A stretch of DNA of 64,000 nt, taken from NCBI GenBank assembly GCA_002021875.1, contig CP018627.1, positions 806,001-870,000 of the forward strand, written 5' to 3'. The translations under genes were made by a program, and so were the position numbers. The notes below the pieces were generated by a model. The model did not search any database, had not been told where the DNA came from, and saw nothing but the letters and a program-made list of their open reading frames with translations. Numbering within the stretch: position 1 is the first letter of the stretch; the number at the start of each line of letters is the position of its first letter. Below, one piece after another: positions 16,727-27,279 of the stretch. The stretch is from Streptomyces hygroscopicus. Its GTDB lineage: Bacteria; Actinomycetota; Actinomycetes; Streptomycetales; Streptomycetaceae.

Positions 16727-17665
16727 ATGACGGTACTCATCCTGACCTGTCGCCAGGATGTCACCGCCGACTTGGTGGTGGCGGAGCTGCGCGAACAAGG
16801 CGTCCCTCTGGTGCGTTTCGATCCCGCCGACCTTCCGGATCAGGCCGGGCTGTCGGTCGAATTCGATCGCGGTGACTTCACGGGATATCTGTCGACCGAG
16901 GGACGCCTCGTCAGCATCCACGGTGTGCGGTCCATCTGGGTGCGCAGGCCGGGGCGGCCCGCGGCCCACGCGGCGAATCCATCGGAGTGGCTGACGGCCG
17001 AGTGCGGACAGGCGCTCTACGGGATGCTCTACGCGACAACGGCCCGCTGGATGAACCATCCGGCGGCCGCCGAACCGGCCCGGCACAAACCGTTCCAGTT
17101 GCGGGTCGCCCAGCACAGCGGTTTCGCCGTGCCCTCGACTCTGGTCACCACCTATCCGCGCGCGGCGCGCGATTTCGCCGTCCAGTACACGGACATCGTG
17201 GTGAAATCCGCGTCCGGTCCGCCGACCGCCGATCCGCCGGTCGCACTGCCTACTACCCGTATCGGACCGGACACGGATTTCTCCGATGTCGCGGCCGGGG
17301 CGACCCTTCTTCAGCGGTACATTCCCAAAGCGGCCGACATCCGGCTGATCTGCGTCGGCAGCGAGTTATTCGCCGCACGCAAGACCGCCGCCTCGGGGCA
17401 GGTGGACGGGCGCTATGGATGTCATGGACACCGCTGGGAAGCCGTGGATGTGCCCGCCAGAATCGTGCGCGCCGTTCATGAGTACATGGCTCTCACCGGT
17501 CTCGCCTATGGGGCCTTCGACTTCGCCGAGGACGCCGATGGCCTTTGGTGGTTCCTGGAGTGCAACCAGGGTGGCCAATTCGGCTTTGTCGAGCTGGAGA
17601 CCGGTCAGCCCATCGCGGCGGCGGTCGCGTCCTGGCTGGCGGCGCCCGGGGCCGCCCACCGGTGA
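16727..17665 (+). CDS. tgmB: ATP-grasp ribosomal peptide maturase TgmB
   Basis: A 312-residue ATP-grasp ligase of the TgmB type, which phosphorylates Asp/Glu side chains of the precursor and joins them to Thr/Ser (or Lys). The N-terminal region (VLILTCRQDVTADLVVAELREQ) is the pre-ATP-grasp domain seen in graspetide ligases. The ATP-grasp fold follows, with DIVVKSASG (ATP lysine region), LLQRYIPKAADIRLICVG and the metal-binding WWFLECNQGGQFGFVE (E278, N280). It begins 15 bases after tgmA and is clearly co-transcribed. Residue 214 is encoded by TTA (17366-17368), a codon that makes translation depend on the developmental bldA tRNA in Streptomyces. No transporter or protease is adjacent. Confidence 0.9.
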   Translation: MTVLILTCRQDVTADLVVAELREQGVPLVRFDPADLPDQAGLSVEFDRGDFTGYLSTEGRLVSIHGVRSIWVRRPGRPAAHAANPSEWLTAECGQALYGMLYATTARWMNHPAAAEPARHKPFQLRVAQHSGFAVPSTLVTTYPRAARDFAVQYTDIVVKSASGPPTADPPVALPTTRIGPDTDFSDVAAGATLLQRYIPKAADIRLICVGSELFAARKTAASGQVDGRYGCHGHRWEAVDVPARIVRAVHEYMALTGLAYGAFDFAEDADGLWWFLECNQGGQFGFVELETGQPIAAAVASWLAAPGAAHR

Positions 17666-17673
17666 CAACCCGG

Positions 17674-17693
17674 CCGGAGAGCCGTGCCTCCGG
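17674..17693 (+). terminator. weak stem-loop after tgmB
   Basis: CCGGAG and CTCCGG form a 6-bp stem with an eight-base loop, nine bases after the tgmB stop. The stem is short and has no T-run, so it is only a weak terminator candidate for the tgmAB unit. Confidence 0.3.
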
Positions 17694-17908
17694 AAGCGGC
17701 GCGGGTGATCACCGAGCCGGCGTGCGACGGCGGTCCCGTCCCCGTTCGCGCCGGCCCGGGGCGCCCACGAGTGCCCTCGTGCACAGAGCGTGGCGGCCGG
17801 CTACGCAGCGGGGCGGCGCTGCGCCGGACCGGCCCGTCGGTCGTATCCTGAAGCGAGAGTCTGCGCTACCCAGGGTTTCCCACCCCTCCCTCAGCGCGGG
17901 AGGTTCCG

Positions 17909-19741
17909 ATGACCGTCGCCGACAGCATCCGCCGCCCGACGGACGCGTCCCGCTATGTGCCGATCGCCGAGCACGGTCTGATCGGCGATCTGCGCACCGC
18001 CGCGCTCGTCGATACCCGCGGCACCATCGACTGGTACTGCCCGGCCCGGTTCGACGCACCCAGTGTGTTCGCGTCGATCCTGGACGCCGACCGCGGCGGT
18101 TCGTTCCGGCTCACACCGGATGTGCCCGCCCGGACGAAGCAGTTCTACTTCCCCGACACCAACATCCTCATCACCCGCTTCTTCGCGGACGACGGGGTCG
18201 CCGAGGTCCAGGACTTCATGCCGATCGTGGACGACTCACGCGAGGCGGACCGGCACCGGCTGATCCGCCGGGTGCTGTGCGTGCGCGGATCGCTGCCCTT
18301 CACCGCACGGGTGGCGCCCCGGTTCGACTACGCCCGGCAGTCGCATACGGTGCGCGCCGAGGAGGGGCTCACGATCTTCGAGTCCCCGGAGCTGTCGCTG
18401 GCGCTCACCTCCAGCGTCACCGTGGAGACCGACGGGGCCGACGTGGTGTCCACGTTCAAGCTGGTCGAGGGCGAGGCCGCGGTCTTCGCGCTCGACCGGA
18501 TCGGCGGCACGGTGCAGCCGCGGCACTGTCCGCAGGCGGAGGCGGAGGAGCTGTTCGACGCCACCGTGCGCTACTGGCGGCGCTGGCTCTCGCAGTCCCG
18601 CTACCGCGGGCGGTGGCGGGAGATGGTGCACCGCTCGGCGCTCACCCTCAAGCTGCTCACCTACGCGCCGACCGGCGCCATCGTGGCGGCTCCGACGACC
18701 AGCCTGCCCGAGCAGATCGGCGGCGAGCGCAACTGGGACTACCGGTATGTGTGGGTCCGCGATGCCGCGTTCTGCATCTACGCGCTGCTGAGGCTGGGCT
18801 TCACCCAGGAGGCCGAGGCGTTCGTCCGGTTCCTGTCCGAGTACATCAGCTTCGAGGACGGCCCCGGCGGCCCGATGCAGATCATGTACGGCATCGACGG
18901 CCGCAGCGAGATCCCCGAGCAGATGCTCCCCCATCTGGAGGGCCATCAGGGCTCCGCCCCGGTCCGGGTCGGCAACGCGGCGGTCCACCAGCTCCAGCTG
19001 GACATCTACGGAGCACTGGTGGACTCCCTCTACCTCTACGACAAATGGGGGCAGCCGCTGGCCAGCGACCACTGGGACACCGTCAGCGACGCGGTCAGCT
19101 GGGTCTGTGACAACTGGGACCGGCCCGATATGAGCGTCTGGGAGACCCGCGCCGGCCCGCAGCATTTCCTCTACTCGCAGCTCATGTGCTGGGTCGCGAT
19201 CGAGCGGGGGATGCGCATCGCCCGCCACCGCGGCCTGCCCGCGGACATGGCCCGCTGGTCGAAGGCGCGCGATGACATCTACCGCCGGATCATGCGCTGC
19301 GGCTGGTCGCCGCGGCGGCGCGCCTTCGTACAGCGCGAGGGCGAGGAGGTGCTCGACGCCTCGGTGCTGATGATGCCGCTGTCCAAGTTCATCTCCCCCA
19401 CCGACCCCAAATGGCTGTCCACGCTGGACGCGCTGGGCGAGGAGCTGGTGTCCGATTCGCTGGTCTACCGCTACGACCCGACGGTCAGCCCGGACGGGCT
19501 GCGCGGTGAGGAGGGCACCTTCTCGATCTGCTCGTTCTGGTACGTCGAGGCGCTGTCCCGGGCCGGACGGGTGGACGATGCGCGGCTGGCCTTCGAGAAG
19601 ATGCTCACCTACGCCAACCATGTCGGGCTGTACGCGGAGGAGATCGGCCGCACCGGTGAGCAGATCGGCAACTTCCCGCAGGCGTTCACCCATCTCGCGC
19701 TCATCAGCGCCGCGTTCAACCTGGACCGGGCCCTGGGCTGA
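17909..19741 (+). CDS. GH15-family glycoside hydrolase (glucoamylase/trehalase-like)
   Basis: A 610-residue cytoplasmic GH15 protein. An N-terminal beta domain (about 1-250) opens with the typical YVPIAEHGLIGDLRTAALVD, followed by the (alpha/alpha)6 catalytic barrel from about 260 (RNWDYRYVWVRDAAF). The general acid is the Glu in MSVWETRAGPQHF and the general base is in LRGEEGTFSICSFW. Actinobacterial relatives include trehalases and alpha-glucosidases, so trehalose or maltooligosaccharide hydrolysis is likely. GGGAGG lies six bases before the ATG. No signal peptide is present. The gene is preceded by about 240 non-coding bases and followed by an unrelated SseB/DUF1266 gene. Confidence 0.88.
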   Translation: MTVADSIRRPTDASRYVPIAEHGLIGDLRTAALVDTRGTIDWYCPARFDAPSVFASILDADRGGSFRLTPDVPARTKQFYFPDTNILITRFFADDGVAEVQDFMPIVDDSREADRHRLIRRVLCVRGSLPFTARVAPRFDYARQSHTVRAEEGLTIFESPELSLALTSSVTVETDGADVVSTFKLVEGEAAVFALDRIGGTVQPRHCPQAEAEELFDATVRYWRRWLSQSRYRGRWREMVHRSALTLKLLTYAPTGAIVAAPTTSLPEQIGGERNWDYRYVWVRDAAFCIYALLRLGFTQEAEAFVRFLSEYISFEDGPGGPMQIMYGIDGRSEIPEQMLPHLEGHQGSAPVRVGNAAVHQLQLDIYGALVDSLYLYDKWGQPLASDHWDTVSDAVSWVCDNWDRPDMSVWETRAGPQHFLYSQLMCWVAIERGMRIARHRGLPADMARWSKARDDIYRRIMRCGWSPRRRAFVQREGEEVLDASVLMMPLSKFISPTDPKWLSTLDALGEELVSDSLVYRYDPTVSPDGLRGEEGTFSICSFWYVEALSRAGRVDDARLAFEKMLTYANHVGLYAEEIGRTGEQIGNFPQAFTHLALISAAFNLDRALG

Positions 19742-19781
19742 TCACGCGGGCACGGCGGACCGCTGGATAGAGTGGTCGGCC

Positions 19782-21068
19782 ATGGGGAACGGGGAGGGGC
19801 CGGCCGCCGTGCCGGAACACGGCGTCCAGGGCAGCACACAGACCACATGGCAGGCGCCGAGCGCGATCGAGCGGGAGCTGTACGAGGCGAAGGCCCGCGG
19901 CGACTGGTCGGCGTACTTCGATGTGCTGGCGCGCACCGAACTGTTCGTCGCCGATGCGTACTCCCGCCTCCAGTCGCGCCCCGGTACGGTGCTGTTCACC
20001 CCGTACTGGTATCCCCAGGTGCAGGCCAACTGCCTGCCCATCTTCACCGAGGGCATGCTCCCCGCGCCCCATCCGGAGACCGTCTATCTCGCCTACTCCC
20101 TGGGGTGGTTCGCCACGGAGTGGGAGCCCGGCGACCCGCCGTGGATCGTGGTCAACCCCGGCAGTCCATGTGAGACGTTCTTCCCGACCTCCCCGGCGCA
20201 CCGCGCACTGTGGAGCGGCCACGCCGAGCACGCCGCCGACGGCGAAGGCCGCGCACACGCGCCCATGGAGCTGCGCGGGCTGCGGGTGGGCGGGCCGACA
20301 CAGGGCCCGGTGGCCCATGGACTGGCCTGCGGGGCACTGCTGTTCGTCAAGAACGGCGAGCTGTGGAACGCCATGGCCTACCACGGCGGCGGATACACCC
20401 GTGAGCGGACCCGGCTCAAGGAGTGGTGGGGCATCACCGGCCGGGAGGAGTGGCAGCGCATCCAGGAGCTGCTGCTGGGCGCCGAAATGATCAGCGGTGT
20501 CTGGGAGTTCGCGCTCGGGGTGCGCCGCTCCCTGGCCCTGGACTTCGCCGGCCCGGTCGGGGTGGACCACTGGCGGACGGTGGCCGAGCGGGTGCTGCGG
20601 CGCACCGCCGCCGAGCCCGGCGAGGTCCGGATCACCCCCGACGGGGTCACCAAGGCGGAGCCCCGGGACAGCGCCGAGGTGGAGGCGCAGGTGGCGGGCG
20701 TGCAGCGGCTCATCGGCCGGATCGCCCGCTATGAGGCCCGGTTCCGTGCGGACGGCCTGCTCGCCGAGGGGAAGTTCGTCCGCACGGTGGAGGCGTGGGA
20801 CTACGGGCGGGCCTCGGGGATGGCCCGCTGGGGCCTCGCCGCACGTTTCTGCTCCCTCGACGAGGCCGAGCGCGCGGTGCTGCGGGCGGGACGGTCGGCG
20901 CAGGCCAACTACCGCTCCTGGGAGGAGTTCTCCGCCGCGTACATCCTCGGGCGGTGTCTCCACTTCGACGACGAGGAGTTCGGCGAGTGGTACGAGGACA
21001 TGCTCACCGCGCATCGCATCCTCACCACCGACCCGGAGAGCCCCTGGCTCACCCTTCCCTGGAAGTGA
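19782..21068 (+). CDS. SseB-like N-terminal / DUF1266 protein
   Basis: A 428-residue soluble protein of unknown function. The first half (ERELYEAKARGDWSAYFDVLARTELFV through IVVNPGSPCETFFP) resembles the SseB N-terminal domain. The C-terminal half from about 210 (WWGITGREEWQRIQELLLG, EAWDYGRASGMARWG, AAYILGRCLHFDDEEF) matches DUF1266. This domain pairing is common in streptomycetes and no reaction is established. The ATG at 19782 was chosen because it starts the recognisable protein; the ribosome site is poor. It follows the GH15 gene by 40 bases and converges with the cholesterol oxidase gene. A smaller SseB-like gene occurs at 59803. Confidence 0.75.
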   Translation: MGNGEGPAAVPEHGVQGSTQTTWQAPSAIERELYEAKARGDWSAYFDVLARTELFVADAYSRLQSRPGTVLFTPYWYPQVQANCLPIFTEGMLPAPHPETVYLAYSLGWFATEWEPGDPPWIVVNPGSPCETFFPTSPAHRALWSGHAEHAADGEGRAHAPMELRGLRVGGPTQGPVAHGLACGALLFVKNGELWNAMAYHGGGYTRERTRLKEWWGITGREEWQRIQELLLGAEMISGVWEFALGVRRSLALDFAGPVGVDHWRTVAERVLRRTAAEPGEVRITPDGVTKAEPRDSAEVEAQVAGVQRLIGRIARYEARFRADGLLAEGKFVRTVEAWDYGRASGMARWGLAARFCSLDEAERAVLRAGRSAQANYRSWEEFSAAYILGRCLHFDDEEFGEWYEDMLTAHRILTTDPESPWLTLPWK

Positions 21069-21086
21069 TCCCGGCGGGACCGGGCG

Positions 21087-22805
<1,719 letters not shown>

Positions 22806-22851
22806 TTATTTATCAATTACTGTCGCGTCCGCACTCCTCGATCCCAGCGTT

Positions 22852-22866
22852 CGGAACGGCGTTCCG
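22852..22866. promoter_or_regulatory. inverted repeat CGGAAC-N3-GTTCCG
   Basis: A perfect 6-3-6 dyad in the middle of the choA-pyc divergent region. It could be an operator for either gene; no regulator gene is adjacent. Confidence 0.35.
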
Positions 22867-23067
22867 GGGCCAGGTACGGCACCACCCGGCGCGGCCACAG
22901 GGTCACTCTCCGTATCCACTGCGACGATGGGTGACAAGGACCGGGTGCCATCCCGCACGCCATCCACGAGAACTCGATCACACCCCGGGCGTCCTGCGTG
23001 GTAGGCGGCAGTAGTGTTCGCCGACGAGCGTGTGTCGTAGGTACCGGGCAGGTAGAAGGGATCGGGC

Positions 23068-26000
23068 ATGTTCCGCAAGGTGCTGGTCGCCAATCGTGGA
23101 GAGATCGCCATTCGCGCCTTCCGCGCCGGCTATGAGCTGGGCGCGAGAACCGTAGCCGTGTTCCCGCATGAGGACCGCAACTCGCTGCATCGGCTCAAGG
23201 CCGATGAGGCGTATGAGATCGGTGAGCCGGGCCATCCGGTGCGGGCCTATCTCTCCGTCGAGGAGATCGTCCGCGCGGCGCGCAGCGCGGGCGCGGACGC
23301 CGTGTATCCCGGATATGGCTTTCTGTCCGAGAACCCCGATCTCGCACGTGCGTGCGAAGAGGCGGGGATCACGTTCGTGGGGCCCAGCGCGCAGATCCTG
23401 GAGCTCACCGGGAACAAGGCGCGCGCGGTGGCCGCGGCCCGCGCCGCCGGGGTGCCGGTGCTCGGCTCCTCCGAGCCGTCGACCGATGTGGACGAGCTGG
23501 TCCGGGCCGCGGACGAGCTCGGTTTCCCGGTGTTCGTGAAGGCCGTCGCCGGTGGTGGCGGGCGCGGGATGCGCAGGGTAGAGAACCGGGAGACGCTGCG
23601 TGAGTCCATCGAGGCGGCGGCGCGGGAGGCCGAGTCCGCCTTCGGCGATTCCACGGTCTTCCTGGAGAAGGCGGTGGTGGAGCCCCGCCATATCGAGGTG
23701 CAGATCCTCGCCGACGGGCAGGGCGACGTCATCCATCTGTTCGAGCGCGACTGCTCGGTGCAGCGGCGCCACCAGAAGGTGATCGAGCTGGCGCCGGCCC
23801 CCAACCTCGATCCGGAGCTGCGGGCACGGATCTGCGAGGACGCGGTGAAGTTCGCCCGGCAGATCGGCTATCGCAACGCCGGCACGGTGGAGTTCCTGCT
23901 CGACCGCGAGGGCCGCCATGTGTTCATCGAGATGAATCCGCGGATCCAGGTCGAGCACACGGTGACCGAGGAGATCACCGATGTCGACCTGGTCCAGTCG
24001 CAGCTGCGGATCGCCGCCGGCCAGACGCTGGCCGACCTCGGCCTCGCCCAGGACACCGTGTATCTGCGGGGTGCGGCGCTGCAGTGCCGGATCACCACCG
24101 AGGACCCGGCCAACGGCTTCCGCCCGGACACCGGGATGATCAGCGCGTATCGCTCCCCGGGCGGCTCGGGCATCCGGCTGGACGGTGGCACCACCCACTC
24201 CGGTGCGGAGATCAGCGCCCACTTCGACTCGATGCTGGTCAAGCTGACCTGCCGGGGGCGGGACTTCGCGACCGCGGTCGGCCGCGCCCGGCGTGCGGTG
24301 GCCGAGTTCCGCATCCGCGGCGTCTCCACGAACATCCCCTTCCTCCAGGCGGTGCTGGACGATCCGGACTTCCGGGCCGGGCAGGTCACCACGTCGTTCA
24401 TCGAGCAGCGGCCGCATCTGCTGACCGCGCGGCACTCCGCCGACCGCGGTACCAAGCTGCTCACCTATCTCGCCGATGTCACGGTGAACAAGCCCCACGG
24501 CGAGCGGCCCCATCTGATCAACGCGAGCACCAAGCTGCCCCCGGTGCCGGACGCCGAGCCGCCCGCCGGCTCCAAGCAGCGGCTCACCGAGCTGGGCCCG
24601 GAGGGTTTCGCGCGATGGCTGCGCGAGTCGCCCACGATCGGGGTCACCGACACCACCTTCCGGGACGCGCATCAGTCGCTGCTGGCCACCCGGGTCCGCA
24701 CCAGGGACCTGCTGGCCGTGGCCCCGGTGGTGGCGCGGAGCGTGCCGCAGCTGCTGTCGCTGGAGTGCTGGGGCGGGGCCACCTACGACGTGGCGCTGCG
24801 CTTCCTCGCCGAGGACCCGTGGGAGCGGCTGGCCAAGCTGCGCGAGGCGGTGCCCAACATCTGTCTGCAGATGCTGCTGCGCGGCCGTAACACCGTGGGC
24901 TACACGCCGTATCCGACCGAGGTGACCACCGCCTTCGTACAGGAGGCCACGGCCACCGGGATCGACATCTTCCGGATCTTCGACGCGCTGAACGACATCG
25001 GGCAGATGCGGCCCGCGATCGACGCGGTACGGGAGACCGGCTCGGCGATCGCCGAGGTGGCGCTCTGCTACACCTCCGACCTGTCCGATCCCTCGGAGCA
25101 GCTCTACACCCTCGACTACTATCTGCGGCTCGCCGAGCAGATCGTGGACGCGGGCGCGCATGTGCTGGCCATCAAGGACATGGCGGGGCTGCTGCGCGCC
25201 CCGGCCGCGGCCACGCTGGTCTCCGCGCTGCGCAGGGAGTTCGACCTGCCGGTGCACATCCACACCCATGACACCGCGGGCGGCCAGCTCGCCACCTATC
25301 TCGCGGCGGTCCAGGCCGGCGCGGACGCGGTGGACGGCGCGGTGGCCTCCATGGCGGGCACCACCTCCCAGCCGTCGCTGTCGGCGATCGTGGCCGCCAC
25401 CGACCACTCCGACCGGCCGACCGGGCTCGACCTCGAGGCGATCGGCGGCCTGGAGCCGTACTGGGAGGCCGTGCGCAAGATCTACGCACCGTTCGAGGCG
25501 GGCCTCGCCTCGCCGACCGGGCGGGTGTACCACCATGAGATCCCCGGCGGTCAGCTGTCCAATCTGCGCACCCAGGCCATCGCGCTCGGCCTCGGCGACC
25601 GCTTCGAGGAGATCGAGGCGATGTACACCGCCGCGGACCGGATGCTGGGCCATCTGGTGAAGGTCACCCCGTCCTCGAAGGTGGTCGGCGATCTCGCGCT
25701 GCACCTGGTGGGGGCGGGGGTGTCGCCGGAGGACTTCGAGGCGGATCCGGGCCGGTACGACATCCCGGACTCGGTCATCGGGTTCCTCCGCGGCGAGCTG
25801 GGCAATCCGCCGGGCGGCTGGCCCGAGCCGTTCCGCAGCAAGGCGCTGGAGGGCCGCGCGGCCGCCAAGCCGACGGCCGCGGAGCTGTCCACGGAGGACC
25901 GGGAGCTGCTGGAGAAGGATCCGCGGGCGACGCTGAACCGGCTGCTGTTCCCCGGTCCGACCAAGGAGTTCGAGGCGCATCGGCAGGCCCACGGCGACAC

Positions 26001-26445
26001 CAGCGTGCTGGACAGCAAGGACTTCTTCTACGGGCTGCGCCCGCGGCAGGAGTACACGGTGGACCTCGAGCCCGGGGTCCGGCTGCTGATCGAGCTGGAG
26101 GCCATCGGCGACGCCGACGAGCGCGGTATGCGCACGGTGATGGCCTCGCTGAACGGACAGTTGCGCCCGGTCCAGGTGCGGGACAACTCGGCGGCCTCCG
26201 ACGTGCCGGCCACCGAGAAGGCCGACCGGAGCAACCCCGGCCATGTGGCGGCGCCCTTCGCGGGTGTGGTGACGCTGGCGGTGACCGAGGGCGATCAGGT
26301 GGAGGCCGGTGCCACCGTGGCGACGATCGAGGCGATGAAGATGGAGGCCACCATCGCCGCCCCGAAGAGCGGGACGGTGTCGCGCATCGCCATCAGCGCG
26401 ATCCAGCAGGTGGAAGGCGGCGATCTGCTGGTCGCCCTCGGCTGA
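23068..26445 (+). CDS. pyc: pyruvate carboxylase
   Basis: A full-length 1125-residue pyruvate carboxylase, which makes oxaloacetate from pyruvate, bicarbonate and ATP to refill the citric acid cycle. The N-terminal biotin carboxylase domain (about 1-450) begins FRKVLVANRGEIAIRAFRA and contains GGGGRGMRRVE and FIEMNPRIQVEHTVTEE. The carboxyltransferase barrel (about 530-830) begins TDTTFRDAHQSLLATRVR and includes ALECWGGATYD-like and HTHDTAGGQ elements. The biotinyl domain ends the protein with IEAMKMEA, biotinylated at Lys1091. The ATG has a good GAAGGGA ribosome site. It appears monocistronic. Confidence 0.97.
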   Translation: MFRKVLVANRGEIAIRAFRAGYELGARTVAVFPHEDRNSLHRLKADEAYEIGEPGHPVRAYLSVEEIVRAARSAGADAVYPGYGFLSENPDLARACEEAGITFVGPSAQILELTGNKARAVAAARAAGVPVLGSSEPSTDVDELVRAADELGFPVFVKAVAGGGGRGMRRVENRETLRESIEAAAREAESAFGDSTVFLEKAVVEPRHIEVQILADGQGDVIHLFERDCSVQRRHQKVIELAPAPNLDPELRARICEDAVKFARQIGYRNAGTVEFLLDREGRHVFIEMNPRIQVEHTVTEEITDVDLVQSQLRIAAGQTLADLGLAQDTVYLRGAALQCRITTEDPANGFRPDTGMISAYRSPGGSGIRLDGGTTHSGAEISAHFDSMLVKLTCRGRDFATAVGRARRAVAEFRIRGVSTNIPFLQAVLDDPDFRAGQVTTSFIEQRPHLLTARHSADRGTKLLTYLADVTVNKPHGERPHLINASTKLPPVPDAEPPAGSKQRLTELGPEGFARWLRESPTIGVTDTTFRDAHQSLLATRVRTRDLLAVAPVVARSVPQLLSLECWGGATYDVALRFLAEDPWERLAKLREAVPNICLQMLLRGRNTVGYTPYPTEVTTAFVQEATATGIDIFRIFDALNDIGQMRPAIDAVRETGSAIAEVALCYTSDLSDPSEQLYTLDYYLRLAEQIVDAGAHVLAIKDMAGLLRAPAAATLVSALRREFDLPVHIHTHDTAGGQLATYLAAVQAGADAVDGAVASMAGTTSQPSLSAIVAATDHSDRPTGLDLEAIGGLEPYWEAVRKIYAPFEAGLASPTGRVYHHEIPGGQLSNLRTQAIALGLGDRFEEIEAMYTAADRMLGHLVKVTPSSKVVGDLALHLVGAGVSPEDFEADPGRYDIPDSVIGFLRGELGNPPGGWPEPFRSKALEGRAAAKPTAAELSTEDRELLEKDPRATLNRLLFPGPTKEFEAHRQAHGDTSVLDSKDFFYGLRPRQEYTVDLEPGVRLLIELEAIGDADERGMRTVMASLNGQLRPVQVRDNSAASDVPATEKADRSNPGHVAAPFAGVVTLAVTEGDQVEAGATVATIEAMKMEATIAAPKSGTVSRIAISAIQQVEGGDLLVALG

Positions 26446-26491
26446 GCCGACAGCGTCGACGAGCCGCCGCCACCGGTCCCCGGCCCTCGGG

Positions 26492-27154
26492 TCAGGGGTG
26501 CTCGGTGGCGGCGGCTTCGTATGCCCGCAGAAAGGTGTCCACCGCGGACCGGGCGACCGTGCGCGTCTCGGCCGCGGAGACCTTGCGGGTACCCAGCCGG
26601 GACCGCACCTCCATGGGGCCGGTGAGCAGCGCGAGCAACTGCTCCGCGGCCTGCGCCGGATCACCCGGCCGCAGCCGCCCGGCCAGCGACAGCCGGGCCA
26701 GCCGGTCCGCCAGCGTCTCACCGAGCCGGATGGCCGTACGCCCCTGGACGATCTCGATCAGATCGGGGAAGTCGGCCGCCTGGGCGTAGGTGAGCCGCCG
26801 CAGGGCACGGGAACGCTCCCCGCAGCACACCTGGAGCATCCGGTACGCCATGTCCTCCAGGGCGGCGCGCAGATCGCCCCCGGGCTCGCGCAGCCGCTCG
26901 ACGACGGCGAGGTTCTCCGCCATCACGGCGTCGGCCGCGGCCTCCAAGGCGTGGCGGAACAGGGTCTCCTTGTCGGTGAGGTGGTTGTACACCGTGGGCT
27001 TGGCGACACCCGCCTCATCCGCGATGTCCTGGACGCACGCCTGTCCGTAGCCCCGGCGGGCGAAGACGGTGAAGGCGGCGTCAAGGATCGCCTGCCGCTT
27101 GTCGATACGCCCTCGCGAGACCTTCCGCCCGGACGAGGCTGTCACTGCCGTCAT
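26492..27154 (-). CDS. TetR-family transcriptional regulator
   Basis: A 220-residue TetR repressor. The DNA-binding domain is near the N-terminus (RQAILDAAFTVFARRGYGQ, VQDIADEAGVAKPTVYNHLTDKETLF) and a variable ligand-binding domain with a Cys pair (QVCCGERSR) follows. The ATG at 27154 begins the family-like part; in-frame ATG at 27193 and TTG at 27223 would extend it into the operator region. It is divergent from a small Dabb gene, and two copies of TGAAC-N6-GTTCA lie in the shared promoter region, so it very likely represses that gene and itself. Ligand unknown. Confidence 0.9.
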   Translation of the reverse strand: MTAVTASSGRKVSRGRIDKRQAILDAAFTVFARRGYGQACVQDIADEAGVAKPTVYNHLTDKETLFRHALEAAADAVMAENLAVVERLREPGGDLRAALEDMAYRMLQVCCGERSRALRRLTYAQAADFPDLIEIVQGRTAIRLGETLADRLARLSLAGRLRPGDPAQAAEQLLALLTGPMEVRSRLGTRKVSAAETRTVARSAVDTFLRAYEAAATEHP

Positions 27155-27184
27155 CGGCGCATCGTATCTCACAACACGCCGTAC

Positions 27185-27200
27185 TGAACTCATCGGTTCA
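27185..27200. promoter_or_regulatory. TetR operator copy 1, TGAAC-N6-GTTCA
   Basis: A perfect dyad TGAACTCATCGGTTCA close to the tetR start. The same half-sites and spacing recur at 27245-27260, 60 bases away, which strongly suggests a pair of binding sites for the adjacent TetR protein. Confidence 0.65.
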
Positions 27201-27244
27201 GATTTCTCAACTCTCTTGCCCATTGACGGAACTGGATATTAATT

Positions 27245-27260
27245 TGAACCAGCCAGTTCA
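27245..27260. promoter_or_regulatory. TetR operator copy 2, TGAAC-N6-GTTCA
   Basis: The second dyad, TGAACCAGCCAGTTCA, lies between the likely promoter (TTGCCC at 27216-27221 with TTAATT at 27239-27244) and the ribosome site of the Dabb gene. Binding here would block its transcription. Confidence 0.65.
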
Positions 27261-27279
27261 TCTACGAGGGGAACTCCCC

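Noticed and set aside
22978..26721. Very long open frame (1247 codons) on the minus strand opposite pyc
   Set aside because: It is antisense to a clear full-length pyruvate carboxylase and has the Arg/Gly/His-rich composition of a high-GC shadow frame.
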